A stretch of DNA of 64,000 nucleotides from Yponomeuta sedellus (GCA_934045075.1 OW203723.1:8281913-8345912); one strand, 5' to 3'. Positions 9,896-21,784 are shown, counted from the stretch's first letter. The notes: a model not told the origin generated them from the sequence alone. Made by a program: numbers and translations.

Positions 9896-10658
9896 AGGTT
9901 CGTTCCAAGTCCATCATTACCGGTCCCATTCCCGTATCATGCCGAGATCTCCCCGCAATTGACAAGGCGTTGCAATTTTCTTTTTCGAAAGCGGCCGATC
10001 GGTTTCAAGAATAGGAAATGAATCAGAGAAAACAAATATTTTACATACTTTAGACATCTATTTGTTTATTGATAGAGTAATCAACAGCTAATCTAAACCA
10101 GACACTTTTTGGCCATCAACCCTTTTATAAAGCACGGTCCAGCGAGCTTTCTGCGCTAACGCGTTTATCTACGCTTTGCAGTCTACCCATCCAAAGGTTG
10201 CCTGGAAGTGATTGCTCTAAACGATAAGACCGCCAATTGTATAACATTACTTATAGATTTAAGAAATCATTGTTTCATTAGGTTCGTTCCAAGTCCATCA
10301 TTACCGGTCCCATTCCCGTATCATGCCGAGATCTCCCCGCAATTGACAAGGCGTTGCAATTTTCTTTTTCGAAAGCGGCCGATCGTATTCAAGAATAGGA
10401 AATGAATCAGAGAAAACAAATATTTTACATACTTTAGACATCTATTTGTTTATTGATAGAGTAATCAACAGCTAATCTAAACCAGACACTTTTTGGCCAT
10501 CAACCCTTTAGCACGGTCCAGCGAGCTTTCTGCGCTAACGCGTTTATCTACGCATTGCAGTCTACCCATCCAAAGGTTGCCTGGAAGTGATTGCTCTAAA
10601 CGATAAGACCGCCAATTGTATAACATTACTTATAGATTTAAGAAATCATTGTTTCATT
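9896..10658 (+). repeat. Recent tandem duplication (units 384 and 379 bp)
   Basis: Unit 1 is 9896-10279 and unit 2 is 10280-10658. Both begin 'aggttcgttccaagtcc' and end 'aagaaatcattgtttcatt'. They differ by a 5-bp deletion near 10508 and a few substitutions, so the duplication is young. Each unit contains 'acgataagaccgccaattg', part of a LINE 3' end that also occurs at 56380-56400. The short ORFs inside each unit are identical in part only because of the duplication. Confidence 0.92.
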
Positions 10659-10705
10659 TTTTTCTGGTGGTGCAATAAAGTGTTCCCTATCTCTCTATCT
10701 AATTA
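10180..10705 (+). mobile_element. LINE 3' ends (Zenon/CR1-like tail)
   Basis: The sequence 'tgcctggaagtgattgctc' plus 'cgataagaccgcc' is followed, after unit 2, by 'ggtggtgcaataaagtg' and an interrupted CTCTCTATCT tail at 10672-10705. The same order is seen at 56360-56485. A tail of AATAAAG plus short tandem repeats is typical of insect CR1-type LINEs; the clade is inferred. Confidence 0.5.
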
Positions 10706-11384
10706 TTTATTAACCGTGGACAACTTTTATTGGCCTTTTTTTTAGTTAAAAAGTAATTATAACCTGTTACGCTGTTGTTGTTCCTAATAAAGTAAAATAA
10801 AATAATAAATTAATAAAGACATTACACTAGACTGTAACTTCTAAAAATAGTTATTATAACATATTTGCTCGTAAAGTGGTTGTAATTACACCAATTTCAA
10901 TATCGTAATGTATCTCATTACGTACTTGTGCGATAATGTAATGTAAAAGGCACGTATTTTTTTTAAAATAAAGTTTTAAGATACTCCGTCTAAAAATGAA
11001 CGATACTTTTAAAAATCTTAGCAAAGAGGTTTTGTCAAGAAAGTGGTCAAAATTTTATGAATAAAATTAACTTTGCGAAATAAAATATAACAAATAAACA
11101 CTTAATACTTTAATTTAGCTAATTTTGACAATAAATTACGACCATTTATCTGTAACAAAAACACAAAAATATTAATTTACTTTATTAGTAATACTGGCTG
11201 TTTTTGTACCTTTGCCTAAAAAAAAGTTTTTGCGCGCGCATCGCTTATTTGTGGACAAGTAAAAATAAATCCGCGCGCTTTTTCTTTTCTATGTATTGTT
11301 TTTATTTGAAAATGTCGTCAAGTAGTGATGATAACAAAGTCAGAGTTTTATTAATTTCCTCGTAAATATGTTACAAAACGTCGT
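10706..11384 (+). other. Intronic, no feature seen
   Basis: AT-rich intron sequence with homopolymer runs. No exon, RNA gene or repeat family member was recognised. Confidence 0.7.
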
Positions 11385-11500
11385 ATGACATACGTGCGCT
11401 TTGAAAATTACAGCCTCTGCTTCCTTATAGCCCTCGCCGATGGCTCGGGCTAGTAATATCGCCTCAGCTGTAATTTTCAACTTACCGCACTTATATCATA
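11385..11500. mobile_element. MITE-like element, about 30-bp inverted repeats
   Basis: Ends 'tatgacatacgtgcg' and 'cgcacttatatcata' are inverted, and the inner arms 'ttgaaaattacagc' and 'gctgtaattttcaa' are perfectly complementary. The total is 116 bp with a GC-richer centre. No coding capacity. Confidence 0.65.
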
Positions 11501-12134
11501 ATGTACTATTACAGATGTTAACATTCCTCATGTTCACTTTTAGATAAAAATTAATTATAAAACAAGTTAGGAATTTTTCCATTCCGAAACGCCTTAAGGC
11601 TGCTAGTGTAAAAGTGCAGAAGAAAGGAAAGTTACCACATGATGTTCCCCCATTCATGTCTGGTGATCACGGGCTTCTACTAAGCAGCTTATTGACAGGC
11701 AATCATAGGGCGCGACCCCCGTGACTAATAATCACCCGTCTCACCCTCAGCGGTGTGACTTGGGCGACGATCTCTGCACACGGTTTGCTAAGTGGCTACA
11801 CTACATATAGGTACATCTTATGTACACCAGGTTTTGTTTTGAGTGATATAATTTTTTTGTCCAACTTTCGCTATGAAGTCGACCTCACATTCACTAAGTT
11901 TTTGTTGATCTGCTCATTTGTATCTCTACATTTTAGAGTACAAAGGGAATCCTTTGGTAGCTAGTTAAAATTTTCAAAGAATATATTGATTGGATTGCCC
12001 AGTAGGTATACACTACATTTTAGGGTACAAACGGAATCCTTTGGTAGCTAGTTAAATTTTTCAAAGAATATGTTGTTATCCGACTGCGGCTGAGCCGAAA
12101 AAGAGACATTTTTTCTTTGGCTCGCAGGTCGTCG
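11501..12134 (+). other. Intronic, with a short internal duplication
   Basis: The block 'ggaatcctttggtagctagtt' style sequence occurs twice, at 11947-11968 and 12030-12051, each followed by 'tttcaaagaata', about 83 bp apart. No other feature was recognised. Confidence 0.6.
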
Positions 12135-12250
12135 TCGTCGTCAGGCTATACCAGTCCACTACTGGACATAGCCCTCCCCTAAAGAGCGCCACGTTGTGCT
12201 ATCATATCATAGGGGCTAATGCCCATAATCCCCACGCTAGGCATGCGGGC
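12135..12250 (-). mobile_element. Short retroposon with RTE-like 3' end, partial
   Basis: Contains 'agtccactactggacatag' and 'gcccataatccccacgc', the 3' part of the family at 4193-4445, in reverse orientation. A GTC-rich short repeat borders its left side. Confidence 0.65.
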
Positions 12251-12661
12251 TCGCAGGTATAAAGAAATAAATAGATAGTATTGCACAACCAGAAGAAAAA
12301 TACAATTATGACTTTTCTAATGTAAAGTAAGCAATAGTAACAGATATGTTTGTATTTATGCAAGTACGCCTGATTCTATGTTTCCTCATCACTCCTTAGT
12401 CAGATGTTGACAAATAATATCTCAATCGATTTGTCGTATTTGTACAAGTGTCATAAATCCAAAAAATTGAATAAATAGACAAAAAACAGGAAGAAGACAA
12501 AATTAAAAACAGAAATAAAATATAACCAATAACCCGATTGCGACTACTAAATATTAAATACTACGCAAGCGGGACCCAAATTCAACAATTTACTCATTTA
12601 GCGTATTGCAAATTACCTAGGTTGCTTCTGCCTGCTAGTAGTTAATGCTCGGTATAAAATA

Positions 12662-12719
12662 AACTGATATAAAATATAACCACCAACTTGACTGTTGGTG
12701 GTTATATTGTATATCAGTT
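12662..12719. repeat. Near-perfect 58-bp hairpin
   Basis: The 26-base arm starting 'aactgatataaaatataacc' is complementary to the arm ending 'ttatattgtatatcagtt' with one mismatch, leaving a 6-nt loop (ttgact). The dimensions fit a pre-miRNA-like hairpin or a tiny foldback element. Confidence 0.75.
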
Positions 12720-12886
12720 TTTTAGCGATTTTTTTGGCTTCATCGTTAAAACTGTAATATCTGCATACAGTGCAGTTTCTTAAAAAACAGTAAATAAAAA
12801 ACACATGCCAAAAATCTTTTAATCTGTAATAATTCCGTGGAAATCTATAATTGCCTCTACTATAAATGAATGTAATCTAAAAATAG

Positions 12887-13122
12887 TTATACTATTTTTA
12901 TTTTTGATGCACTAACCCGTGCTAAGGACAATTTTAAAAACCTATTTAGAGGCTAAAAATTTCACCTATGCCGGGAATGAACCCGCGAATGCCGCCCACG
13001 CTCTCACGGTTAGCCAGAGGTCGCGTTTCGAATCCCGGCATGGGTGGAATTTTTAGCCTCTAAATAGCTTTTTAAAATTGTCTTTAGCACGGGTTAGTGC
13101 ATTAAAAATAAAAATAGTATAA
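12887..13122. mobile_element. tRNA-like self-complementary retroposon, full palindromic copy
   Basis: The left arm contains 'tgcactaacccgtgctaag' and 'cctatttagaggctaaaaa'; the right arm is its reverse complement, 'tttttagcctctaaata' then 'agcacgggttagtgca'. Arms are about 100 bp. The centre carries a tRNA B-box-like 'tttcgaatcccggcatggg' and an anticodon-arm-like 'cacggttagccagagg'. The same sequences occur at 31992-32234, 41155-41345, 41579-41765 and 52650-52850. Confidence 0.75.
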
Positions 13123-13378
13123 TCATGTGGGTACAGCGATATCATTCCGATGTTAAAACCTAACTGCAAAGTAGGTAGTCGGGGCTGTAAGTGATGCAAT
13201 CTACTTCAGCCAGATGTCTCTGCCTGTACGTAATACAGAGAATAGTGAAAAGAGGTTCGAAATTTCACTGATGCCGGTGAGCTCAGTTGGATAGAGCGCT
13301 GGCACGGTTAGCCAGAGGTCGCGGGTTCGAATCCCGGCATGGGTGGAATTTTTAGCCTCTAAATAGGTTTTTAAAAAT
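13123..13378 (+). mobile_element. tRNA-like retroposon, second unit of a tandem dimer
   Basis: The body ('tcatgtgggtacagcgat', 'agatgtctctgcctgtac') is followed by a tRNA-like module with A box 'gagctcagttggatagag', a CTGGC/GCCAG arm and B box 'gggttcgaatcccgg', then 'tggaatttttagcctctaa'. The B box recurs 299 bp after the one at 13029, so two units lie in tandem. Confidence 0.75.
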
Positions 13379-14314
13379 AGTTGTCACAGTTGTTAGGATT
13401 TCTTATGTTCACTTTCAAATAAAAACGTATTATAACACATGTTATGATTTTTTTTCGCTAGATAGCCCAAGCAAATTAAATTAATGTATTACATATGGTA
13501 CAACTTGTTGGGTAATTCACAAAAATGATTAAGGACACATGCGAATCGTGTGCGACTGAAATCAAGCCGAAACATGATACAAACGTGAGTGAAAAATATT
13601 GAATTTGCACACAAAATCTATATGGCAATAGTCCTTTCTTCTGTTCTTTTACACTAGCAGCCTTAAATCAGCCTTGAGTCATATTATGAGAAAGTAAGAG
13701 CAACCGCCACTTCTTGCTTGTGTACTGAATTTCGATATTAAGCTGGAAATTTATGGATTACACATGGTACGATTTTTATGTGGGCATTGACAAATATGAT
13801 TAAAGACAAACGTTTCATACGAATCGCGTGTGACTGAAATCAGGCCCAAGCATGATACAAGCGTGAATGAAACAACTGAATTTTCCAAAAAATCTATGTG
13901 TGCAAATTCTGACACAGCAAAGAGACAATCCTAGAGTTGAATAAAGTTAAAATAAAGTTCATATTCCCTTACCCAACGCCAACTCCCACGCCACTATTAC
14001 ATCCCATGCCTTCGGGCGACTCTTGTAGCATTCGCTCTACGCGTCATTCAAATGGGAATAAAATACAGTCTCTTGTGCAGGGAGGCAAGAAAAATGAGGC
14101 GAATATACCTGCAACAGGTGTGCATAAGGAGATTAATGTAAAAGGGACGCCGCGGGATGCCTTCAATTGTAACGGTGCGCCTGAGGGCCGATTCTGATGG
14201 CTTTTCCGATACACAAACCATTAAGTTTCGCTCGTACATTTTTAATTATGGGAAAAATTGGTAATGTTTTGATGAAAGTGGTTTAAGACTTTTCTAGATA
14301 ATAAAATTTATGGC
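13379..14314 (+). other. Intronic, with a diverged internal repeat
   Basis: Two related stretches, 13490-13650 and 13755-13900, share 'cgaatcgtgtgcgactgaaatc'-like sequence and 'catgatacaa-cgtgagtgaa'. They are a diverged direct duplication of unknown family. No gene recognised. Confidence 0.5.
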
Positions 14315-14520
14315 CACTTTCGTGATTTCCCCTTATCAAAATCTAAGCATTGGAAAACAGAATATGTTTTCATTACTCATTGTCGGAATTACTTTCCTGA
14401 AAAGGGGAAATCACGAAAGTGTCCACTTTCGTGATTTCCCCTTATCAAAATCTAAGCATTGGAAAACAGAATATGTTTTCATTACTCATTTTCGGAATTA
14501 CTTTCCTGAAAAGCAGTAAT
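14315..14520. mobile_element. 107-bp MITE with perfect 20-bp inverted ends plus partial second copy
   Basis: The element 14315-14421 starts 'cactttcgtgatttcccctt' and ends with its exact reverse complement. A second copy starts at 14424, two bases later, and matches for about 90 bp but lacks the right end. The junction at 14402-14443 is therefore a perfect 20-bp-arm hairpin. Confidence 0.85.
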
Positions 14521-14888
14521 ACTTTTCAGCCCTAGGGAGAATGGTTTTCAAGTGACAGCTGTCAAATTATAGAAAAATACTAGTTATATTTACAGATGTC
14601 TGTTCTACCACAGCTACTCAATTACAGCGCGATGTAAAATTGGAATATCATAAAGTTAAATATATATATATATATATTATTACTTAGTTATAATTTGCAA
14701 TTAACAATTTCCTTAAAATAACTTAGATTTGGGCAAAATATTTAATTCAAAATAACTAATTGCTGGCTAACCGCAAAAAATAGGCGGGAAAGCCAATCAT
14801 CATCTGTTTATTCGAGTAGAGTTTTGTTTATACTTTTCACACATTCGTAATGAAAAGGAAAGTGTTAGGTCTGGGGTAAAGACTTACA

Positions 14889-15097
14889 GTGCGTTCACAT
14901 TAACTTGACGCGTGAGAGAATTGGTAACAAGGACATAACATGTGAATTAGCTTTTGGACCTAATCGGAAGATGGTTAAACAAGCCCTCAATCCTTTTATT
15001 TTCCCCAAGTAATGGGAATGATTTCTTATTTAACATGGTAACAGTAAACATCTCAGTGTTACCAATTCTCTCACGCGTCAAGTTAACGTGAACGCAC
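14889..15097. mobile_element. MITE-like element, 41-bp inverted ends
   Basis: The left end 'gtgcgttcacattaactt' to 'gaattggtaaca' at 14889-14929 is the reverse complement of 15057-15097 with one mismatch. The 209-bp unit is non-coding. High arm identity indicates recent activity or conversion. Confidence 0.85.
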
Positions 15098-15305
15098 AAT
15101 ATTTAGTTCCTAGAAATAGAGGCCAAACCCCGTCTCGGGACTAAATAAGTTACTTTTACCCCTATGGTGATATGTGCTCTTAAAATGTCAATAATTTAAT
15201 CATCTAGCCAAGCCTGAGAGCACATAATTCAAAAGTATACTATTTTTTTATGATAATAATATAAGAATATGCCAGCGACAAGGATACGAGACATTATTGT
15301 GGCCT

Positions 15306-15569
15306 TGTAACGGTGCAAACCTCTTTACACCATTTTTATTTCTTTTTCTATCTATCATTTTCAAATATTTAAATTTTGTCACTCATTCTTCGATTTCCCT
15401 CATTTTTCATGCACTACGACTTTACCCTTTGACCAGATTACCTGCTTATCCGTTTTTATCCAGTTTTTTTTCTGTTTTATTAAAATATTATACTAAATCT
15501 ACAAATAAAACCACATCTGAAGTCGTTCCAGAGTTTATTTATTAATTATAAAAGTTATAAAACGTTCCA
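15306..15569 (-). mobile_element. Solo LTR of the TRIM family
   Basis: Begins TGTAACGG and ends CGTTCCA, the reverse complement of the LTRs at 45063-46206 in window orientation. It is flanked by the 4-bp duplication GCCT at 15302-15305 and 15570-15573. A solo LTR is left after recombination between the two LTRs. The 82-codon ORF inside is not a gene. Confidence 0.9.
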
Positions 15570-15620
15570 GCCTTAATTACTTTTGGCGTATTCTTTATTT
15601 TACCGCGAAACGGATTAGAA

Positions 15621-15982
15621 GTGCTCGTGGCCTAGCCGAACCAAGCGATTGGAATCAATCACTTGAGTTAAGCAACAACAAGCTCGATTAGGTGCAGGAT
15701 GGGTGACCGTCCCGTGACGACCGCAAGTGTCAATTTTCCGAGCACTTCCGTGCTTCGCAAGGCACGTTAAGCCGTTGGTGCCGGCTGTCATGTAATAACA
15801 GTCGTTAAGCCATGTTAGAGCCTTATGGGGGCTTGATAACTTCTGACAGTAAGGCTTGCCACTGTCTTACATTCCTCCACCAACCCCGACTTGGCCCCCG
15901 TGGTGATGTATGGCCTAACCTTTCTGCGAAGCAGGAAGAGACCTGTGCCCCAGCAGTGGGGAAATACCAGGCTTGATATCGT
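15621..15982 (+). mobile_element. 5S rRNA-derived SINE, near full length
   Basis: The head contains 'gagttaagcaac' and 'ggatgggtgacc', which match the box A and box C region of 5S rRNA genes (gaAGTTAAGCAnC and GATGGGTGACC), the internal Pol III promoter. The body reads 'cgtgcttcgcaaggcacg', 'cagtcgttaagccatg' and 'cttctgacagtaaggc', and the copy ends 'ggcttgatatcg'. This is a SINE3-type element. Confidence 0.85.
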
Positions 15983-17308
15983 ATTCTATATTTTACCGAT
16001 GGCGTTAAGGGCGCTGTTCGGGCGGGCACGCTGTCTCGCTTGCACAGTCCAATATTTTTAGCGATTTTAATAAAATGTGCATACATTTGATAAATGTGGT
16101 CTAAGGGTTAGATAGGTAATAAAATTACAGTCATTTTAATATATTTTTGTTTTCCTATACTTTGTATGTTTGATAAACAAAGTCCGCCTTTGTGCATCAA
16201 CATATATACCTGTTATAATTTTTTTTGATGCAATAAAGCGCAATAAACAAAGTGGTTTTCAAACTTATTCATTTTAGTACCAAATTTTCGTAATCAAAAA
16301 GTACTTTTCTTTTATGTCTCATATGTGCATAACTTTAACATAAATTCTCCTAAAAATAGAAGTAATAAAAATTAATTATATCCATTAAGAAAACGTGTGA
16401 GTGTCGCACTAAATAGTAGAACATACCAGGCGAATACACAAAGCGTGGTTTACTGCTAGGTGTCATTGTTATTTTCACTAATTTGGACATAGATACAGAG
16501 ACGTACGATCTTATTTTATCTTTATAAAAGATTCGTGTCTTTACCGAATCCCTAAAACGCCGATCTAAATAGACTGAAAAAAATCGAGGAAAATACGTTA
16601 TGCCAGAATAAATAATTCAAAGTGGTTTTAGTGGAATAGTTTTTTTATAAATGCATTAGTTTGTTACACACGGATGAAACTAGAAGCTATATTATTTAAA
16701 TCTTTAAAGTTTATTTAAAAAATAGACGTTATTCCACAACTCTTCCTAGAATAAGGACGGGGGAATGTGACAAGAGAGCGACGCGAAGCTTGAGATGGGG
16801 AAATGCACGACGGGGAAATGTCACAATACCTAAAATACAATATGGTAAAATCGGATTACCGTGCCGACGACGTCAGCATATCGATATCTTTGTAATTGGA
16901 TGAAATTCACAACTACGCATTATTATTCGAGAGCAATTCGTAAATGCTGCTTAACGAATTGTAGCTAATCGCTCAGTTTTGATCTGTAATCACAAAATTC
17001 AGTGTCTGTTACGATCTTAACATACTTACATTCACAGGTATTCAAAGTTTGAAAGAACAAGCAATTTCAAGATGATTGTGATGCAGAATTATTTTCTCCA
17101 TCATTTATTACCTTAGTCTACAGTGACCTACGAAACGATTGGGAAAACATAGGTGCTGATAAAGAAAACATGAGTAAATAAATGTTACATGAGCATTTAT
17201 TGTCACAACTTGATGCATGCTTTATAATTTAACCAGAGATCAAAAAATGTTTTGCCTGATTTGGAACCGCAAAATGCTAAAAAAATCAACGTAGGTACGT
17301 AGTAAGTA
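15983..17308 (+). other. Intronic, no feature seen
   Basis: AT-rich sequence including the 16086-17300 stretch with no exon, RNA gene or family repeat that I can recognise. Confidence 0.65.
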
Positions 17309-17625
17309 CGTTAAGAAACAACAGGCGCGGTCAGGTGCAGGATGGGTGACCATCCCGTGTCTACCACTAGTGGCATTTTTCCGAGCCCTTCCGTGCTTCG
17401 CAAAGCACGTTAAGCCGTTGGTGCCGGCTGTCATGCAATGGCAGTCGTTAAGCCATGTCAGAAGCCTTATGGGTGGCTTGATAACTTCTGACAGTAAGGC
17501 CCGCCACAGTCTACCAATCCTCCACCAACCCGGACTTGGCTCCCGTGGTGAAGTATGGCCTAACTTTTCTGCGATGCAGGAAGAGACCCGTGCCCCAGCA
17601 GCGGGGACATACAAGGGTTGATAAT
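17309..17625 (+). mobile_element. 5S rRNA-derived SINE, 5'-truncated
   Basis: Starts inside the 5S-like head ('gcgcggtcaggtgcagg', 'gatgggtgacc') and runs to the usual end 'acaagggttgat'. The overlapping 91- and 137-codon ORFs are passengers of this repeat; the same peptides recur in other copies. Confidence 0.85.
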
Positions 17626-17659
17626 GAACAAAGATGAAATCTGAATCAATCATTCAATT

Positions 17660-17780
17660 AATCAGTCCGTACTTCTCTGCTGCTGGATATAGGCCTCTCC
17701 CAAGGAAAGCGTTTTGTTTCTGCAAATTCTGCCCCAGCTTAGGGTGCCCTACGCTGCGAAAGCTGAATATATGTTGTTGG
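17660..17780 (-). mobile_element. LINE 3' end fragment (RTE-like)
   Basis: The words 'tgctgctggatataggcc' and 'ctctcccaaggaaagc' are a common 3'-terminal motif of animal RTE-like LINEs in reverse orientation. Only this tail was recognised. Confidence 0.4.
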
Positions 17781-19190
17781 AAACCCAAAACTCAGGGATT
17801 CAAACCAAAGAAATATTACCTACTGGTTTTGGGTGTTCCGTTCTGTGGATTTCCCAACAAAATGAAAGAGTGTGAAAATCAAGGAAATATCTTTGCTTAA
17901 GTTTTTGAACGAGCGTGTCATTAATTTTCATAAGAATCCAGGTTAAAAAAGTTGCCAGTGTTCGTTGAATAAGCACTAAGTATAGTGACTGCATTTAAAA
18001 GTCTCAGAAAAGGTTCACTGCTTCATCCAGAGGTTCATTTGTATGCGACGATTAAAAGGAACGAAATGAAACTACTTTAAAAACCAATAAAGATTATTAG
18101 CTACTCCTACTTTGATCAGATTTTCACACTCTATAAACTTTTAGTGTGACCCACGTAGTCGTGTTTGTCACATTTATGCCTTTTTAGGCACCCTGATTCA
18201 GAACTGGATTTTTACAGAAGCACAGACTGACGACTGAAAATGAGATGAAAAGAATAAATGTGGAGTTTCTTCTCCACATTATCTATTAATTGTGAAACTA
18301 AGAACTTTAACGTTCATTAAGTAAACATTTTGTTTTTGTAATGAATAAAAATAATTTAATTGCATTCACGTTTTTCAGCAATTTAGTAAAACCTCCAAAA
18401 AATTCTGACTTAGTACCACTTTCTTTACACTACAGAGTTTTATTGACGAAAATATCGAGTCCAGCATTTCCGCCGCACACCACTCAACACACGTCAATTA
18501 CATGGGTGTTTCCACTCAAAGAGAAATTGAAATAACACGTAGACTGGAAGTAAAATTAAGTGCCAACTAATGATAGCGTAGACGTTGGCAACGCTACGCC
18601 ACTCCACTACGTAGCCGGCATTCGTAGCGGATGCTACGGCGTAGCGGCGCGCGTAGCTCGGAGCACATGCGTTTCACAGTTCATTTGCGGCGATATTCAT
18701 CGAGTGGACTTTATTTGACCCATTTTGCGATCGTTCAGTTGTGATACTGCCGCGCTGAGAACTGCAATAGTTAGTTTTACTGGTGCCGGGTTTTATTTAA
18801 TGTTATCTTTTACAATCAATTTATACGATTCGTATTACGGGCCTTGTAGACGACATTTACCTGCTCTCCACAGCAATTAACTTTAACGAGTTTGCCTTTC
18901 AACAAAACGCGCCATTAATACCTTTATCTCAGTAACCAATATCTTATACACCGCTCGCAGACGAGGCGAAAAACCTCCACAAGGGCGCGTCTACAATTTT
19001 TGCTCCCTCCCTAACCTACAGCGGTGAAAACCCACACGGCCGTGAGCGAAAACCGAATGGTAATTAGGACTAGCAAATTAATTGAGACGGTGAGAACCTG
19101 AGTTGATTAATTCGCACTTTTTTCTGGCGATTCTTCCCTCTCTCTCTCTTATATCGGCAAATCAGTGAAGGTTATACAAACAGGCAAATG
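17781..19190 (+). other. Intronic, largely featureless
   Basis: A CGTAG-rich patch at 18575-18665 ('ggatgctacggcgtagcgg') resembles those at 7295-7330, 9470-9530 and 21520-21590. Otherwise nothing recognised. Confidence 0.55.
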
Positions 19191-19199
19191 AAACTTATG

Positions 19200-19425
19200 A
19201 TCTGTTTCCACAACGTAAATATTTGCCGAGCGGCACGCGGGGCACATGTCAAAGGCACCGGCCTCCGGTATTGATCTAGAACTGGGACGAGGCGGGGCGG
19301 AGGCGCGGGCGGCGGGGCGGGGGCCGCTGGGGGCGGGTGGCGGCGTACTACAGAGTCTTCCTTACGTAAGGCTCGCGTCTGACGAGCCGTCTGCCGGCAG
19401 CGACTCACCGAACTATATCTTAATT
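19200..19425. promoter_or_regulatory. GC-rich island within intron 1
   Basis: A sharply GC-rich block with runs such as 'gcggggcggaggcgcggg' in otherwise AT-rich intron. It could be an enhancer or an alternative promoter; no spliced exon was recognised beside it. The two overlapping ORFs are composition effects. Confidence 0.3.
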
Positions 19426-20694
19426 AAAATTTCACACGTATGAATTTTAAATGAAGGGGTAAAAGTTGAATGGTTGTTTAATTTGTTAGGGTTGCTTTGT
19501 GCACATTTGAAGTTATTCCGTGGGCGAGGCCGTGTTGTAGGTTCGGCTAATTGATTTGTCACTCAGTGGTTTAATTCAATTACTTGCCTGGTTCAACAAA
19601 ACACTACTATAAGTTACAAAGTATTTAGGAATCGTATAATGCCGTTAAGCCAACAAAAATCAGATAACTAATTTATTGAGGACATTATGTCATCACGTCT
19701 TAAGATTAAATTCAGTTGGAATACGGCCGCGAAATACAAGTAATTACAGTCCAAGATAATCTGCTTCACAATTTACGAAAATAAATGCTTAGTACAAAAA
19801 ATACGAAATTTCGTTTCGTCGCATCCGACTCCCCCACACGCCGCCCCCTCAGGCCTCGACGTCAGCGGCGGTTAAACCGATTACTGTAACAAGATATTTT
19901 AAGCAGATTTTTGTAGTGTTAAGCATATTTCTCTAAACCTAGACCGAGTTTGGAAAAAAATGCGCATCGAGGTTTTTCGATGTCTAAATGTATTTCATAG
20001 AATTGTTTCATTATTTTGTATTCATAATACCCTTTCATTAAAATGTGAATCACAAAATTCACAAATAAATTTTCTTGCTACATGAAAATTCGCAGGGACG
20101 TATTTAGTTTTTTGTTGGCCGGTGAACTTCCTGCGTCACGTCAGCAAAAATACCATGAGTCAAACACACCTCCACACGGTGCTCGAAGTTTCAAAAGCTC
20201 GTTTCGGGCAGGGCCGCGACGCCCATAACATTTAGTTGGCATCGCGCTCGGGAAGTGCTCCAAGAGCGCTCAAGGCGCTTGGGACCACCTGCCGACGTCC
20301 GAGGGAACATTTTAAATAATTTCGATGTCTCCGAAGTGTCCCGAAGATAGCCGAGCTCGCGCGAACAATGCCCGCGAAACATCCCCTGATTGCTAATGAG
20401 GACATTGTGAAATAGCTCGAATTAAATTAAACTTCGCTGCGGAAGAAAATTTTGGACTCCGTTTTTAGCTACGCCTACTTTGTTTAAGTAGGTACCATCG
20501 CTTTTTATTAAAAGTACCAAATTAGCTTTCTTTTAGCAGATATTTTTTTGCTAGCACTGAAAGAGTTTAGATATTGACTGTGTCGTTGACCTGAAGGAAA
20601 CAAGATTGCTTACCATAAACCCATAACTGGGTTGCCGCCTTAGTTTCACACAACTAGTTACAGTCACTTTCTATTTGTGTCGTAAGATGATAAG
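19426..20694 (+). other. Intronic, with a GC-richer patch at 20190-20400
   Basis: Mostly AT-rich. The 20190-20400 patch ('caaggcgcttgggaccacc') is complex, non-repetitive sequence and could be a conserved non-coding element, but nothing identifies it. Confidence 0.4.
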
Positions 20695-20825
20695 TGTATT
20701 AAAATAATAAATAAATATTCATGGACATATTACACAAATCTCGTTAGCCCCGTACTAAGTACAACTAAATGATTTGTGTTACAGGTGCTAACTCGACGAT
20801 CGTTTTAATACAATAAATACATAGA
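20695..20825 (-). mobile_element. tRNA-headed SINE body, 5'-truncated
   Basis: Contains 'aaatattcatggacatat' and 'ctcgttagccccgtactaag', and 'gctaactcgacgatcg', the reverse complement of the body following the tRNA-like head at 26836. Confidence 0.65.
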
Positions 20826-21784
20826 TAACATCCAAAACCCGAGACAAACTAGCAAAGTTCCTTTCCTAGTTTGATAAGTTTGATAAGACAGAAGAAGCGC
20901 AAAATGATATCGTACTAATTAAAAATCTTAGGTGTGTGATAACTTAGTTTTCTAATCCACGCGGGTCGAAATCTCAGCCTTCTATTATTTCAGAGAATTC
21001 TTTCTCTGTACCAACTGGAGGCTTCGCAAAATGAAATAAAATCGAAATGATGAGGCTCTAACTAATAACACGGGTGTTTTTATAGAGGTGCGGCGGCGCA
21101 CCTGGTGGCAATACGCCAGGGTTTTACTAATGCACCTCGATTCGACGAAAACAAGAATATTCACAGTTCAATACCCTCAACGTTTGCCTCTAGAACTTAC
21201 TCGAAGAAGAACTCGTTTCAATGGGACCAGTTTGTTGCTTAAATAACATTACATAAACTTAAGCCTGTACCCCGTAGGGGTAGGCATATACCAGAGTTTG
21301 CAATTTTAATTGATTACAGCAACATCTCTGTGACGAAATAATCACATCGATAAAACATTTCGAAAAACTTATTAGAAAAAAGAAAACATACAAAGTCTGG
21401 CCCACCACACAAGCAATCAAATGAAATCTTCTGCCTTAAGAATTTGTATGAAATTGTAGTGAAATTATAATACACAAACGCTACGAACATTAGTCGTGTG
21501 CAGGCCGTCAAGTGGTTTTGTCAGACAATTTGCGCTACGAGAAATTGTAGCAATGTCGTAGCACCGTAGCTCGGTACGTGACGCGATACGTGTTACTGAT
21601 GTTTGTATATTGCGTCCTTATGCCACTCTGTCAAGCTCAAAGACGTAGATTAGTTAGATGGAGATCTCTACTCAGATGCTCGCTGTTAAATTTGTAGTTC
21701 GTTATTTTTGTGGGTAGTTTACCGTTTGTTTTTACGGTACACATTAAGGCCGTATTCAAATTTGTAGAATAAATTCTATTGTAC
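20826..21784 (+). other. Intronic, no gene seen
   Basis: Contains a CGTAGC-rich patch at 21520-21590 and otherwise unremarkable AT-rich sequence. Confidence 0.55.
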
